The notes under the pieces are model-generated. The model was not told where the DNA came from. It was given only the letters and a program-made list of their open reading frames with translations, and searched no databases. This document shows, piece after piece, positions 12,982 to 13,024 of a stretch of 13,024 nt of DNA (position 1 is its first letter; every line of letters starts with the position of its first letter). The position numbers were made by a program, and so were the translations under genes. Origin of the DNA: an uncultured Clostridia bacterium (GTDB taxonomy: Bacteria > Bacillota > Clostridia > Lachnospirales > CAG-274); contig CANQBT010000052.1 in NCBI GenBank assembly GCA_947589405.1, positions 1 to 13,024 on the forward strand, written 5' to 3'.

Positions 12982-13024
12982 ATGAAGGTAATACTTATAA
13001 ACGGAAGTCCAAAGCCAAAGGGTT
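12982..13024 (+). CDS. Probable flavodoxin/NADPH-dependent FMN reductase family protein, first 14 codons
   Basis: The visible residues are MKVILINGSPKPKG and the gene runs off the right edge. A short beta strand followed by NGSP is the start of the FMN phosphate-binding loop in flavodoxin-fold reductases of the NADPH-dependent FMN reductase type. AAGGAGG lies 7 bp upstream of the ATG, and a clear promoter precedes it. It is divergent from apgM. The subfamily and substrate cannot be judged from 14 residues. Confidence 0.75.
   Translation, partial: MKVILINGSPKPKG

Overview
The window is AT-rich bacterial DNA with short intergenic gaps, strong Shine-Dalgarno sites, heavy use of ATA (Ile) and AGA (Arg) codons, and sigma-A type promoters. 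The gene content is a large-type PurL, a Lachnospiraceae-like TGT, smc-ftsY, DegV and an archaeal-type phosphoglycerate mutase. Together these point to an anaerobic member of the Clostridia (Firmicutes), perhaps Lachnospiraceae-related. That placement is inferred from protein character and was not tested by a search.

Layout. (1) Positions 1-2472, minus strand: a two-gene operon of tgt (queuosine tRNA modification) followed 13 bp later by purL (purine synthesis), which runs off the left edge. (2) Positions 2473-2600: a compact divergent promoter region with a good promoter on each strand. (3) Positions 2601-3722, plus strand: a THUMP-domain RNA methyltransferase of the YpsC/RlmL type. (4) Positions 3723-3910: a bidirectional hairpin terminator serving two convergent units. 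(5) Positions 3911-8649, minus strand: smc then ftsY, joined by a TGATG overlap. The smc reading frame is broken by one in-frame TAA, which separates the Walker A half of the protein from the signature and Walker B half. (6) Positions 8650-9002: a 353-bp AT-rich divergent region. It holds an smc promoter, a possible small minus-strand transcription unit with its own promoter and terminator, and several palindromes near the lrp promoter. (7) Positions 9003-10296, plus strand: an Lrp/AsnC regulator and a DegV-family lipid-binding protein, 4 bp apart. (8) Positions 10351-12837, minus strand: apgM followed by a CLC-type anion transporter. (9) Positions 12982-13024, plus strand: the first 14 codons of a probable flavodoxin/NADPH-dependent FMN reductase family protein, divergent from apgM.

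Most genes are ordinary housekeeping genes: translation and RNA modification, purine synthesis, chromosome segregation, membrane protein targeting and glycolysis. No mobile element, CRISPR array, phage gene, tRNA or rRNA was seen, and I found no convincing new multi-gene system. The observations most worth checking are the nonsense codon in smc and the unexplained hairpin with its own promoter between smc and lrp.
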